Positions 1 to 11,304 of a DNA stretch of 26,604 bases are shown here, piece after piece. Every line of letters begins with the position of its first letter. Position 1 is the first letter of the stretch. Made by a program: the position numbers and the translations under genes. Location: NCBI GenBank assembly GCA_037176905.1, contig JBBBWG010028113.1:3327-29930 (forward strand), in the 5' to 3' direction. The stretch comes from Azolla pinnata (lineage: Eukaryota; Streptophyta; Polypodiopsida; Salviniales; Salviniaceae). Under the pieces are notes generated by a model. It had not been told where the DNA came from and made no database searches. It was given only the letters and a program-made list of their open reading frames with translations.

Positions 1-99
1 GATCGAGATCGAGATCGAGATCGTGATCGAGATCGAGATCGAGATCGTGATCGAGATCGAGACCGAGAGAGAGGTAGAGATAAAGACAGGGACTATTAG
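1..99 (+). CDS. C-terminal end of an Arg-Asp (RD)-rich protein, 5' truncated
   Basis: Reading from base 1, the frame gives an almost uninterrupted run of alternating Asp-Arg, then Glu-Arg-Gly-Arg-Asp-Lys-Asp-Arg-Asp-Tyr and a TAG stop at 97-99. The DNA is a near-perfect hexanucleotide repeat (GATCGA/GATCGT), so the protein tail comes from a coding microsatellite. RD/RE/RS tails of this kind are typical of nuclear pre-mRNA splicing proteins (SR proteins, PRP38-like factors, U1/U2 accessory proteins), where they mediate weak multivalent protein and RNA contacts. No folded domain lies inside the window, so the family cannot be fixed. The other two frames would give Ile-Glu or Ser-Arg/Ser-Arg-Ser type repeats; the RD frame is preferred because it ends in a non-repetitive charged tail and a stop. 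Confidence 0.6.
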   Translation, partial: DRDRDRDRDRDRDRDRDRDRDRERGRDKDRDY

Positions 100-990
100 G
101 TGGGTGTGAACTCCTAAAAGCATTTCTGGTCGGATTATACTTTCTTCGACCTTTCTCATGGTTTTTACTTTGCAGCAGCTCCATTTCGGAAGCTGCGTCG
201 ATGCCATATACTCTGCAGTGGTGAGATGGAGGATTGTGTATTGATTCATGTTATAGTCTTTTTTGCCTGATAACTCAGGATGTGAAGTTGATGTTTTAGG
301 GTTTACATATGCATCAAGAATGTTGCATTTCTTCTCTTTCTTTCGCTGTCCTCCCAAGAATCGAAACGCCGAACAATGGATGCGATTGAGCACAGCTGCT
401 TCTACTAACACTGATATTTGATGGTTGCTACCTTCATCTCTTGTGCTTTCAAGCATTCAAGTGTATATGGCACATCCCTTCCTGTTCTTTGAAAATGAGA
501 GATGGCACTGTAGCTTATCTGATGAAAAGATTTTCAGTTGCCAATCTATTGAAGAGGACACTGTTTAATCCTCATAGGAAGCCCAATGTGGATCAACCCA
601 ATGTTAAAACTCCATTTCTCGAACTTTGCATAAAGATCATATTCTCACAATCGCTGCAATGCTTGGCGGAACTAGATTGTCAGATTTTTTATCCCTCAAC
701 ACAGCTATAGGAACACATAACATTAGCATTATATCAGGTATGTCATCATTGTCATCATATTTTGACGGCAGTTGGATGCCTCTTGATTGGTATCAGAAAA
801 TTGTGCATAGCTCCTGGGAATAATTCCCTTCTGTTGCGAATGCAAATAGACCTCCAATTTTTACATGTGAAAAAGATTTAGAATGTTAAAGTATGTGAAT
901 GGAATCATGGTAATTGGGTACAAATTATTGTCCTTCACACATCATGGCAATGTATAGACACAACAACTTGCTCAATGTCATTTTCCCCAA

Positions 991-1081
991 ATCTAAACCC
1001 TAAATTTGCAAAGGCAACCATATGCTTGAGCATGCCCTGGATCTAAACCCTAAATTTGCCAAGGCAACCATATGCTTGAGC
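991..1081. repeat. 50-bp tandem duplication with a telomere-like core
   Basis: Two copies, 991-1040 and 1041-1081 (second incomplete), differ at one base in the shared part (TTTGCAAAGG versus TTTGCCAAGG). Each starts ATCTAAACCCTAAATTTGC, so each carries one AAACCCTAAA motif. Confidence 0.9.
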
Positions 1082-1686
1082 TTTGCACATCTTATGCTCT
1101 ATAAAAGATTTCACTTCTCCCAATGTTGAATCTTTTGTCAATGAAGATCTTGATTGGATCTTTCTTTAAGTGCCCATTGCAAGCTCCAATTAACTGATTT
1201 GACACAGTTAGACAAGTCTTTTCATACATCTTAAGCTCAATTGGAAGGAATCACCATCAGCCTTCATGACCATCAAGGAGTTCTCTTCCAAAGATTCATT
1301 GGAGGCATGAGCTCAAAAGATCACCTCAAGAAAAGCTTTGAAACTTGTCGATCACAGAAAGTTACAAACTCAGTTTTGAAAATCCCACAGTTGTTTGTAT
1401 GCCAGTTAAAACAAAAGACCAAGTTAGCAATTGAAAAGGAAGGAGCAAGAAAAAGCATCTAAGAATGAAATGTTGATGTGTGAAAATCAGAGAAAATTTA
1501 TCCAGAAAACATTGACCCGTAATACAAACTACTTGACACCAAAATCTTCCTAAATCTGCATTTCGTATGCACTCACTCTTTTATCAACAACATTCGCTAC
1601 CCAATAGAATACTGTGACATAAAACAGCACATGCACACGGGTGCTCATCACGAATATTTCATTTTGAATAAACAATAATCTTAAGT

Positions 1687-1713
1687 GTATATATATATAT
1701 CTATATATATATA
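1687..1713. repeat. AT dinucleotide microsatellite
   Basis: Imperfect (TA)n run interrupted by one C, lying just beyond the 3' end of the ceramidase coding region. Confidence 0.85.
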
Positions 1714-1862
1714 CAAGAAGAATGAAACCCAGAATAGTACAGGAAACCGGAACTACAACAAAAACATGGTAAAATGGGGGGGAAATACTACAAAATCCAA
1801 TACGAACAATTCAGCAACAGCTCAGAACCAATTACAGCTATTGTACAGTGAACACTTCCTCA

Positions 1863-3699
1863 TCACTGTAACTTGAGTTTAGATATCTTAACGTATGGCA
1901 ACCCACAGAAATAGTGTAACTCTGGATTCCAATCCAGCTGCTGGGCACGACAAAACTGCAAGTAGGTGTTGGCAAAGAATGCATCTAGCCCAATCAAGAA
2001 ATGCCACCATGCATGGCCGTGAGGGTTGACCGGCCATAGTCGGATTTGATCACAGAAGGCCCAATCCACTAACCAACAACCACATCCTAACACCATGGTG
2101 ACCAAATACATATGAGCCAACCGTTTAGCATGTACATCTGTTGTGTGAATGTAATATTTGTACATTCTAGGTAAACATAGCAATCCCAAAAAGAAGTAAT
2201 GAATTTGGTAGCTTAAAATGAATCGAATCTGATAGTGGACAGCCGCAAAGATTGATGCATAAATAAAAAGCACGGTCGGCATAGTACTTCGATAATGCCA
2301 GTCAGGAGAGTACAGAACGTAGAAGTACATCAGCATCAACCAGACCATTGGGGTTTCTTCGAACTGTTGAAGACTGCAAGATTTACTGAATAATTAGACA
2401 CTTCAATCTCCTTCAATTTCACCATTATTTCTTAGTGGAAAAACCAAAATGCAGATACCAATTAAAATCCTATATACAGGTAACTTAACCAAACCTCTCT
2501 GGTATCTACCAAATGTCTTGAAGCTTTATCACACCCAATATTAGAAAAGTAAATTGTAAAGCAGAAGCCATGAAAAATACTAATAGATCAAGTTCCGATA
2601 GATACTAATAACCGGAAGATAACAACAATGAAAACTAATTTGGATATCTGCATTTCGTTTTCTTAGAGAATGGGAACGTTTCCTATTTTTAGAAGCTTTC
2701 ACAACTTTCCTCTAGTTATGATTACCTCACTGCAAAATCTTTGTTTGAGATAGATCATTTACAGGATGGAGTAAATCTCCAACTGCACAAACTGAGGGAT
2801 GAGGACTGTGTATTTAAAACCCTACTAGAAATATCTACGGACTTCTGTAAGTAGCTTGGATATCTATCGAAATTCAAGTATTGATTGTCAGCTCATTGAA
2901 CACTCTGCAATTGGGAATTGAGCTGCAGCAAAGAGTTCACAAGAATTTATACCAAGTTTGTGCATTGAGGGATACTTCAATTCAACAATAATTCCAAGCA
3001 GGAAAAGTTTACATCTGAGCATGTTCTTTTTTAATTTTCATTCAGCAGTTTCAGGGGGTATGTGTGTACGTGATATGTATGACATGAGAAAAAATTGGAT
3101 TAATCAAGCATAGTTTATACATATCGAGTACAAATTTTCAACTAGCAGTCTTATGCATAAGCATGTAGGTCATGCTAATGAGCTGAAAAATACATGTAAG
3201 AAAAGAACTAGCGTTTAATCAAGCTTTATATTTGATTCTATATTCTAATAGAATGGTTATTATAATTCTTAACATGCACATTATGCAAATTTTTTAAATT
3301 CAAACACTGCCAACGATGTAGGATAAATTGCCACATTTTATATAAATTCAATAGGACCGTAGTACACCTATTTCCAACAAGCATACTTCAAACATAATAT
3401 ACATATTATACAGATCAGAGTACTCCAAGTTTAAGTACTTACGCATTGTATAATGTCCCGTGAAAGAGGATACTGCCTAACCCCACCAATATAGTAGCAA
3501 GATTTAGGATATTGAACCTCTTTTCAAAGCTCTGCCTCAGTGAGTTGATCAAACCTAGTGTACCCAAGAGCAGAAACGGCACATTTGAGATTGTATTGAA
3601 AAACTCTGCTACGTATGAACTAACAGCATAGTGCATCTCGCAAGTTGTGCTGGATGTAGTGGGTCCCCAATAGCCATTAATATCGAGTGCACCAGCCAT
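1863..3699 (-). CDS. ACER: Alkaline ceramidase (PF05875 family), two coding exons
   Basis: Exons are 3699-3443 and 2373-1863, joined across a 1,069-nt intron with a GTAAGT donor and a TTGCAG acceptor. The joined frame is 255 residues, the length I recall for Arabidopsis ACER (At4g22330). The family are seven-span ER/Golgi membrane hydrolases that cut ceramide or phytoceramide into a long-chain base and a fatty acid. Visible landmarks are an N-terminal YWGPTTS and CEMHYAVSSYVAEF block, Ser76-xxx-His80 (SILFH), SPDWHYRSTMPT after about residue 105, PRMYKYYIHT, and HAWWH giving His206 and His210. In the human ACER3 structure, S77, H81, D92, H217 and H221 form the zinc/catalytic site. Here the D92 position is Glu91. 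The calcium-site segment is one residue shorter than in human and Arabidopsis homologues and has His23 where ACER3 has N24. The start at 3699 matches homologue N-termini; the longer frame from 3774 probably crosses a leader-intron acceptor (TATTGCAG ending at 3711). Confidence 0.93.
2374..3442 (-). other. Ceramidase coding intron
   Basis: AT-rich intron (1,069 nt) with a strong GTAAGT donor and a TTGCAG acceptor, phase 2 (GC|T = Ala86). No open frame of note. Confidence 0.9.
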
Positions 3700-3710
3700 T
3701 GCTCCAGGTC

Positions 3711-6437
3711 TGCAATACGATGCAGAGTACAACACTCTATTCACATTCGAATATTCATATTGCAACCTAAACACACAAAACTTTTAGATGAAAAAACCCA
3801 ACGCATATAATCTCTCTCTCTCTCCTGATATTGAACTCAGAGTAGTCCCAATGTAATTTTTTTTTCATATGTCATTTCAAAAACAGGTATAACATTTTGC
3901 TTTCAGATCTGACTTTTCCATTCTGTAGGGCATTCATTGAACTAATTTATAAGATAGCATAAACAAACTATTAGAATGGAAACTTTTCTGAGGCATAAAG
4001 AAACTTGTGTTTGGAATCTTAAAAGTTGATAAATAATAGTCAATAATTCCTAGGACACAGAAGACAAACGACCTTGTCTTTGCATTAGAAACAGTTGAGG
4101 ATGGTGTCGTTCAGCAATCCTGAAATGCAGAGTATCTCGTTAGTCTGGCTGAAACATCTGTGTGGGATATAACTCAACGTTGGATTTTGGGGCCTCAATT
4201 CTATGAGAATGAAACCTAGTCTGAAACAGTTGGCCACAATGCCACGAAATTACTTGTTTTAATGTTTATCATTGAAAAATTTTGGAAAGCAATTTTAATT
4301 TTCCTCTTGCCCTGCATACTCTTCTTTTATAGCATATTCCAAACCCTAACCCTATCTCTAAATATACTGGAGCCAGCTTATAAAATAAACATTTCAGATG
4401 GTGTTGGAGTTTAGCTAGCTTAAATGCCAAAACATTACCCATTTAACACTGCGTATACAATATCTATTCGTGTGAATGAGGATTCTGTTTGGCTAGTCTA
4501 TGTTACGAATTTCAAATCTTAAAATCAATCTCCTTCACATCACACAGAAAACATGGATATTTGTCTGCAAGTAAAGAATTCAATTGTGACTAAATGTAAT
4601 ACATTACTTGCATAAAACGAATTTGATTTGAATAAAGTTTGCTTTTCATTAGTTCCAGGAAATAAATCATCAAGTTTCTACATCACAGAGCTTTCTTTTT
4701 GTGCAATTGATATTGTATCCTCTTTAAGAAAATAAACATTGATAAGATGGAAGAATGATACCAGGGGAAAATTATGCCACCAAAGAGCATTTAACTCCTA
4801 CGAAACTAAGTGAACACTTGATCATTCAATCAGACAAATGTCGAGAAGATGCAAGAACACTATCATATGAAACTAAGAGAGCTCGAGATGAAAAAATTAG
4901 CTTTTATATTGCATGATTGCAATCATTAGCATAAACAATAAGAGAACACATGACCATAAAAATAAGCCTTGTATGACGTATTCGCCACTGTTCAAAAACA
5001 ACAGTCTCAAACCTCACATAGAGACTGCTATTTGATCTTGGTTTGACTTTCAAATACAAATACTTAACGTATTCAATGTTCATGCTTGCAGTCCAAATTT
5101 AAGGATTCTGGGGTTTAATTGCAAACAACAGCAAGATTTGGAAAAGTTTACTTGCATAACATCCAAAGCTAAATATTATCTCAAACACATTCGAAACTAG
5201 CAATGTAGAAACAGATACACTTCTTCGTGCGTTTTCTGCTTTATTCGTCATATTCAAACTGAATCTCAAGGATATCTTGAACATTATGGACTCACGCTCA
5301 AACAGTAAATTATCTTCACGGCATTAACTTGTGTTAAAGCGACCTTTGCTGCAGCATAATGATGGGACATTTCCCAAAACACTGCACTGAAGTTATGGCA
5401 TAGAGTCAAGCTCTCCCAGTATGAAATAAGTTTGCAAAGTCCTTCTGGCCTGTGGATGGAATTAATGAGTTGTTTTCCTCTGTATATCACTAGCTCAGTG
5501 ACTATCCTACCATCTGTTTCGGTTAAACTAGTAACCTTTTGAATCTAGTCTATTTGATGCCCATTTTGGTCACAATTGACAGGTCTACGAGCTTTGACTA
5601 CTACCAGCCTGCTTCTATGTTTATCGCTTCGGAAACTACAGTAACCTCTCAAGACAATGTCACGATGATTACCTTTGTTGATGAATTTTTTTGTGGGCGC
5701 TTAGACTTTATCTTTGCTTATACATTTGTTAACTATGCTAATGGATCATCTGCTCACCAATATCATCAGTAAACCATCGTGATTTTCAAGGATTTAGAAC
5801 ATTCGACTATTACTAGCATCAGCAAACAAACCCAAGAAATACAAACAATATCCCGTCTATCAACATGAATATATATGCTAAAAATCTTGCCCGTAAAAAC
5901 AAATCGTCATAGAACCTAAGTTTATCTTGGCATGAGAAGCTCTGAAACCACAACATTTCATCAAGCATCTATTGACTAAAAACTTTTTCTTTCAGGTGCT
6001 ACCAAGTTAGAGCACGTCCTGTTTCCAAATTTTGGGCCTTCGGAGCAGACAGAATTTCTGAAAACGCCAGAAGACGCTGCAATGTATCTTTTGGAAATCG
6101 TACCGCAAGCATGATAACGAAGGAGCGGAGCAAACAATGGGCCGCGCGAAATCGGATCCATTTTCAGAGATGTACCAGTGCCATTCCGAACTGCTAAATC
6201 GGCGTGGAGTTGTAAACCTGAGAGCTCAGGAGGAGAACGGGCCATTCCGGTAAATGCAGCGACGAGGAAGAAAGAGAGCCGCCAGAAAAGGAAAGAACAG
6301 CGAGTAGAGAGAGAGAAAAAAGGTCCATCTTGGAAGTTTCTCGTTTCCAGCACGAGGGGGGGGGAAGGGGGGGCCGCAAGGGAAGGGGGGAGGGAAGCAC
6401 TCCATAGGCAAGAAGAGAGCGGCGAAGGGAGAGTTAC
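3711..6437 (-). other. Probable 5' leader intron of the ceramidase gene
   Basis: On the minus strand, CAG|GTAACT at 6438/6437 is a good donor and TATTGCAG ending at 3711 is a good acceptor, 12 nt before the ATG. Between them the sequence is mostly AT-rich with a CT microsatellite (about 3811-3824) and an AAACCCTAACCCTA telomere-like motif (about 4340-4353). Short frames at 5099-5490 (-) and 5539-5772 (+) match nothing I know. The segment 5976-6430 is less AT-rich and could instead be exonic leader. Transcript data would be needed to choose. Confidence 0.45.
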
Positions 6438-6740
6438 CTGATTGCGAAGCTTTATATTCGGCGGAAAGAAACGGGAGGAGGACCTTGAAGCGGGGGCGGC
6501 AGGAGCAGCGGGAACAACAGGCGCGCGGCGAAAAGAAAGAAGGAGAAATAGAGAGCGCGAGAGAGCTCGGCTGTCGTCGGTCTTGGTCTGCTCGGAACAG
6601 ACGACGCAGGAAACAGACGACGCAGGAAACAGACGACGACGCAGAAGACGAACAGAAGACGACGACGACGAAGAAGAAGAAGAAGAAGAAGACGAAGAAG
6701 AAGAAGAAGAAAGAGAAGAAAGAAGAAGAAGAAGAAGTGA
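6438..6740 (-). promoter_or_regulatory. Putative pyrimidine-rich 5' leader / promoter-proximal region of the ceramidase gene
   Basis: On the gene's coding strand this is a CTT/CTC/GTC-rich tract, a common composition of plant 5' leaders, ending at the CAG|GTAACT donor. The plus strand shows (GAA)n/(GAC)n with a 15-bp internal repeat (GAAACAGACGACGCA). A TATA-like ATATAAA sits at 6451-6458 on the minus strand; if it is used, transcription would start downstream of this tract. The two readings conflict and I cannot resolve them. Confidence 0.35.
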
Positions 6741-6826
6741 TTTGTTTTTTCTACTTGAAATTAACTTTATTTAATTGCAATAATGCCCTTCTGTTTTGTT
6801 TTCTTGCAAATAAAAAAAAAACAAAT

Positions 6827-7240
6827 GGGAAAATTGCCAGAAAAAAAAAGACTGGCGATTGCACATTCACGCCTGCTAAAATTAAGAAATATTTGTAGAT
6901 TGAAACCTACTCTTGGCTCTCGCTGAAAACTAGCGCCCGATTAATTGATTCGCACCAGATTGTTTGGATTCCGAAATGATTAACTTCGGTTAATCGGATA
7001 TATTAATGGGAGTCGAGCAGTCGACGGCAGTAGGAAGAAGCGGTCGGTGAATAGCAGTAGGAACATTATGAAACAACGAGCATCAGAAGAGGTAGATGGG
7101 AGCGGTTAGTAAGAGAACAGTAGAATCGATTAGCGAGAAGCGATCAGGGTTAAAACTTGGTGTTAATTTGTAATTTCTAATTTTAGTAGGCGTTAAAATG
7201 TCATTGATGACTTTATTAAGAGTTTTTTTGTAATTTTCCA
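6827..7240. mobile_element. Non-autonomous inverted-repeat DNA element (MITE-like), about 415 bp
   Basis: The left end GGGAAAATTGCC...CATTCACGCCTGCTAAAATTA and the reverse complement of the right end (GGAAAATTAC...CATTTTAACGCCTACTAAAATTAG) align over roughly 75 bases with small gaps. No coding capacity inside. The ends share the GGRAAATTA and ACGCCTRCT blocks with the larger element at 9,953, so the two belong to one family. Long diverged terminal inverted repeats suggest a Mutator-like origin, but no clean 9-bp target duplication is visible. Confidence 0.6.
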
Positions 7241-9952
7241 AAAATAGAAAGAAGAAGAAAGGGGGGCACACACACACACACAAAACAAAGAGAAAAGAAA
7301 TCTTATGCCTTGTTTAGCTAGGCTTGAAGAGAAGAAGCGTTTGATTCAGCCGCTTCATGATGAATGTCATTGGATTCGTACTTGTCAGCTTCCAATGTAT
7401 AATCCAAGGTAATAATCTATGGTATAATGATACACATATGGTATTTTAGATTCGTATTCAATCCTTCGCTCGAGGGTTGAGGAGAGGGAATGGTATGTAT
7501 GGTTAATCACACTTAATCCATTCTATTCTCCCTCATCTTCTCTTTGATATAAGTCAACTATTCTCCATGTCTTAGAATGTTGTAATGAAAGGAGGTAGCT
7601 AGTCCCCTTTATATAAGTCAACTATTAAGTGTGTTCACAACTGTCTAATGACCATATGGGTTTGTCTTAGTCCTATGGTTTCCCATTTATCTTACCCTTA
7701 ACCCATTCAAATTAGCCATATGAATTGGTTTTCTAAGGTTATACTCATAACAATGAATGAATGCTCTTGGAACACTGGTGTGTTCCTTGAAGCTGATTGC
7801 ATCGCTTGGCAAATGGGCTTGCAATATAATCGATCCACCTATGTCATGTACGAGCTCGAGCTCGAGAGTGTGGTGCTTGCAGTACTTGAAAACCTCATAT
7901 TGGTCAAGACTTGTACTTGTCATATTGGTTTAATAGTTCTAATACATTAGAGTTCTCTCTTCTTTCCACTAATGATGGTTGACTTCTGTTGGGGGCAACA
8001 TGTCAATCCTTGATTAGGCCATCGAAATTAACCTTTTGATGCATTTATTAGTTCGTGTGATATACAAGTGATTGCCTCCGCTAAAAAGGTTATTGTTACA
8101 TCTTGCAGAAGAATAAGATCGGTCCTTCCACTAAAGTTTATTAATCTAATGAGACTAGGCTTCAAAGCTAGTCTACTTCCCGACACGAAGACCATATTCC
8201 TTGGCATTCATGATGAGCTAGGGAAGTCTCAAAAACTCGCGGCACTCTGCCAATAAATGGAGGATTATCTCTTCTTTACACACTCCCCCAGCTCCTATGT
8301 ATTTGGATTTTGTCATCATGTGATATGTCATCAGAAATGGCATAGAGAATAAACTCTCTATTGTTGGGGATGATCATTGGCGTGCATGAATTTCTTTGTT
8401 ACCCTTTCGATGGCAAATACATATAGGTTTAAAAGAACTAATTGTAAAGTTGAGCTTTGGTTCATAACTTCCATTTGCTGATGCATGCAATTATCACATG
8501 GGGATGCAATCGAGCATCTGAAGTTTTTATCGAATGGTTTGATGGAAGCCTCTTCTTGTGTGATTGAAAGAACTCAACTTCTGTATTTTTAATGGGTTTG
8601 TTTTTTCTTCTTTGAGTTTGTCATGGGATTCGAACCCATGAACTTCTATATATATTGGAATTATTCATACATCGAAAGGTCAATCTGATCAAGTGGAACT
8701 TTCTTAAAAAATGGGTTACTTATCATTTTTTACCATTGTAACGGGAAAACCAATATGGTTATTCCCCTTATTGTGAGAAAGGTTTCACCAATTGATGGTT
8801 CGAATTTGTAAAAAGAATAAGCATTATAGTCATTTGAAAAAAACAATAAACATAAATTATATATATATATATATAGAAAATAGAGACATATTAGTTGTAG
8901 CAAACAAATAAATAAAATACCCCTATATACTTTACAATGGAACCCCGACGAATATGAGTGGATTGTGATCCATAATAGCAACAAAATTCCTTTCTTACAA
9001 TACAAACTACATTTGGGTTGTAAGGAGGGATTTAACATATAAGCCATTAGCAACAATATTTTGGGAGGCAAATGGAATTCAATGTCACTTTCAAAACGAT
9101 TATTGGGAGTACCTTTTTATAGCTCATAGCCAATAGAGGATTGCTAGTAGGATCACAGCTGGTCGGGATCGCAATTGTACTCGTTATGGGCAACCCCCTG
9201 TTATCTATGGGATTGCTTTCATGCACAAAATATATAGAAAAGACCATTGAGATTGTTAGCCCAGCTAGATATGGAGGTGTTGATTTCTTGGGCGGCAACA
9301 ACATGAGCTTCTTTACGGTTAGAAGCTAGGGTGTATGAAAGCAATATGTATTGAATAGCTTTGAGTACATGAATAAAAGTAGTGTCTCCTTTGCAAGCTA
9401 CACCCTTACTCTAGCCAGCAAGCATCCGAGAAGGAAAATAGCTTATGGGAATTCCTAAACAGTGTTGTATTATTGATAATATAGAAAAATTGATACACGA
9501 AAGTCTTAAAAGGCAAGGAGACTCCTCTAGTAAAAACAATAACAAAAATATGGGTACAAATTTGTATGCTCAGTTTCAAAGCCTCCAAGGTAACTATAAA
9601 ACTATAATAATGTTATGCTTTAGCAAAGGGAGTTTCATAGGTTATAGGCATGAGGCTCCTTCTATAAGATTTCCAATGCATCATCTACTTGGAATTATAT
9701 TGCCCCAAGGTATCAGTTTCCCCCATTGGTGTCTTAGGGTTGGGTTTTTGAAGATTACGTTGTATAATATGGTGGTCATTTGTATTTGTACCCTTACCCT
9801 TGGGACATATTGTAGTTTAATGGACATTTCTTTTATGACTAATGACAATATATTTTTGTGTAAAACAATAAATTAAAATTTTAATAATAGAGAATACATA
9901 CATATTGGTTATGTACGAACGAAAAAATAAAAATAATAGTAAAAATAAATAA
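7241..9952. other. Accessory spacer, no recognised gene
   Basis: About 2.7 kb of AT-rich DNA with a CA microsatellite (about 7267-7282), an AT microsatellite (about 8858-8875) and a palindrome CATGGGATTCGAACCCATG at about 8624-8642. Open frames at 7687-7950, 8068-8256, 8730-9304 and 9445-9876 are short, cross-strand overlapping, lack splice or family signals and are probably random or transposon debris. Confidence 0.6.
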
Positions 9953-10926
9953 GGGAGAATTACCAAAAAGCGCCTAACAAAATTCTAAATTACATTTTAA
10001 CGCCTACTGAATAAAAAAATGATCAATTGATGCCCAATCTTATCTTCCTCTAAAAACTAACATTCAATTAATCCCATTGTCCTGATGTTTTGGGCGCTTA
10101 ATGTGAAAGGTAAACAGGAAAGGAGTGTTAAAGAAGAATAACAAGAACCCAACAAACAATTTTATAAAAGAATAAAGTGAGTAAGGCGTGGTGGATAAAA
10201 CAATTATTTTCAAAAGAATAGGTCATTGGGTTGATTCCATGTCATCTTTTTTTCTCTTTACTTTTTTCTACTTTATTTTTCTACTTTTTTTCCTCTTGCG
10301 TTTTTTTCTATGGCGACCTACTCCACAGCCTATATAAGGAGTGACATACATAGAGGGGAGGGGAAGATATACTCTAATATACAAAACCCTAATACTTAAT
10401 ACCTTAATACGCGATTATTAAAACCCTAATACTCGATTATTAAAACCCTAATCTCTTCCTAATCCCAATATTCCTAACTCTCTCAATAATTTCTCTATAT
10501 TTTATTTATGTTTAATCTCCTAAATTTGGGAACAACGTTGTAGTAATATTTAATAATTAAAATAATATTTTGAATCTCTCAGCATACATTTGGAGCTGTA
10601 TAGCCCAAATTCTACGACACCGCTAGTGTTCAATTTGATTCCTAACTAGTTCTCCCTGATTGATCTTAATTGATTCTCGTATCCGACTAACAAAAGTTGG
10701 TAATTCTGGAATCTAATCAATTGATTGACGCGTGAATTCGACACAAATCAAATAATTGAGCATTAAGCGATCAGTTAGTTCGATGTTAATCGAGCACAGA
10801 AATGAATGAATACTATTCGCAGATCAATCGCGTGTGAATTTTTTAGAACCAGGCGTTAATATGTGATTTGGCAGGCGTTTAAAACGTAATTTATAATTTT
10901 GTCAGCCGTTTAACAGTAATTTTCCC
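9953..10926. mobile_element. Inverted-repeat DNA element (Mutator-like MITE), about 974 bp
   Basis: The left end GGGAGAATTACCAAAAAGCG...ACAAAATTCTAAATTACATTTTAACGCCT is matched by the reverse complement of the right end (GGGAAAATTACTG...ACAAAATTATAAATTACGTTTTAAACGCC) over about 55-80 bases. Flanks read AATAAATAA on the left and AATAAATAT on the right, an 8/9 match of the 9-bp size made by Mutator-like elements, although the context is low complexity. The interior carries TATATAAG (10331-10338) and a 22-bp tandem repeat with AAACCCTAA motifs (10406-10450), but no transposase frame. Confidence 0.68.
10331..10450 (+). promoter_or_regulatory. TATA-like box followed by telo-box (AAACCCTAA) repeats inside the element
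   Basis: TATATAAG at 10331-10338 is followed by several AAACCCTAA motifs, two of them in exact 22-bp register (AATACGCGATTATTAAAACCCT and AATACTCGATTATTAAAACCCT). In plants a TATA box near AAACCCTAA telo-boxes is typical of promoters of translation-related and other genes active in dividing cells. Promoter activity here is inferred from motif layout only. Confidence 0.35.
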
Positions 10927-10934
10927 AATAAATA

Positions 10935-10969
<35 letters not shown>

Positions 10970-11065
10970 CAAACAAATAAATAAATAATCTAAAATAAAT
11001 AAATAAATAATCGAAAATAAATAAATTAATAATCGAAAATAAATAAATTAATAATCGAAAATTAA

Positions 11066-11108
<43 letters not shown>

Positions 11109-11260
11109 CAAATAAATAAATAAATAATCGAAAATAAATAAATAAATAATCGAAAATAAATAAATTAATAATCGAAAATAAATAAATTAATAATCGAAAA
11201 TAAATAAATTAATAATCGAAAATAAATAAATAAACAAACAAACATATAAATAATCGAAAA

Positions 11261-11304
<44 letters not shown>

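Larger units (their letters stand above)
100..1862. other. Intergenic region between convergent genes
   Basis: This is the probable 3' UTR of the RD-rich gene followed by AT-rich spacer. Short open frames at 441-710, 626-823 and 1241-1462 show no family motif and no splice context. The region holds a 50-bp direct repeat at 991-1081, an AT microsatellite at about 1687-1713, and probably the 3' UTR of the minus-strand ceramidase at the right end. Confidence 0.6.

Noticed and set aside
1241..1462. Plus-strand 73-codon frame
   Set aside because: Basic, Gln/Lys-rich, no homology recognised, lies in the 3' spacer between convergent genes.
5976..6353. Minus-strand frame of 125 codons upstream of the ceramidase
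   Set aside because: Could be an upstream frame in the leader, but it has no family motif and overlaps two other equally weak frames; composition alone explains it.
6178..6898. Plus-strand Lys/Glu/Arg-rich frames of 87, 110 and 137 codons
   Set aside because: Translations of GAA/GAC microsatellites on the strand opposite the ceramidase leader, with no start context or homology.
8621..8645. tRNA T-arm-like palindrome (GGGTTCGAATCCC on the minus strand)
   Set aside because: A perfect five-base stem with a TTCGAAT loop, but no matching acceptor stem, D-arm or anticodon arm at the right distance; at most a tRNA or SINE fragment.
8730..9304. Overlapping minus-strand frames of 113 and 85 codons
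   Set aside because: They look protein-like in places (KSTPPYLAGLTISMVFSIYF), but I recognise no family and see no splice signals or conserved motif; possible old transposon debris.
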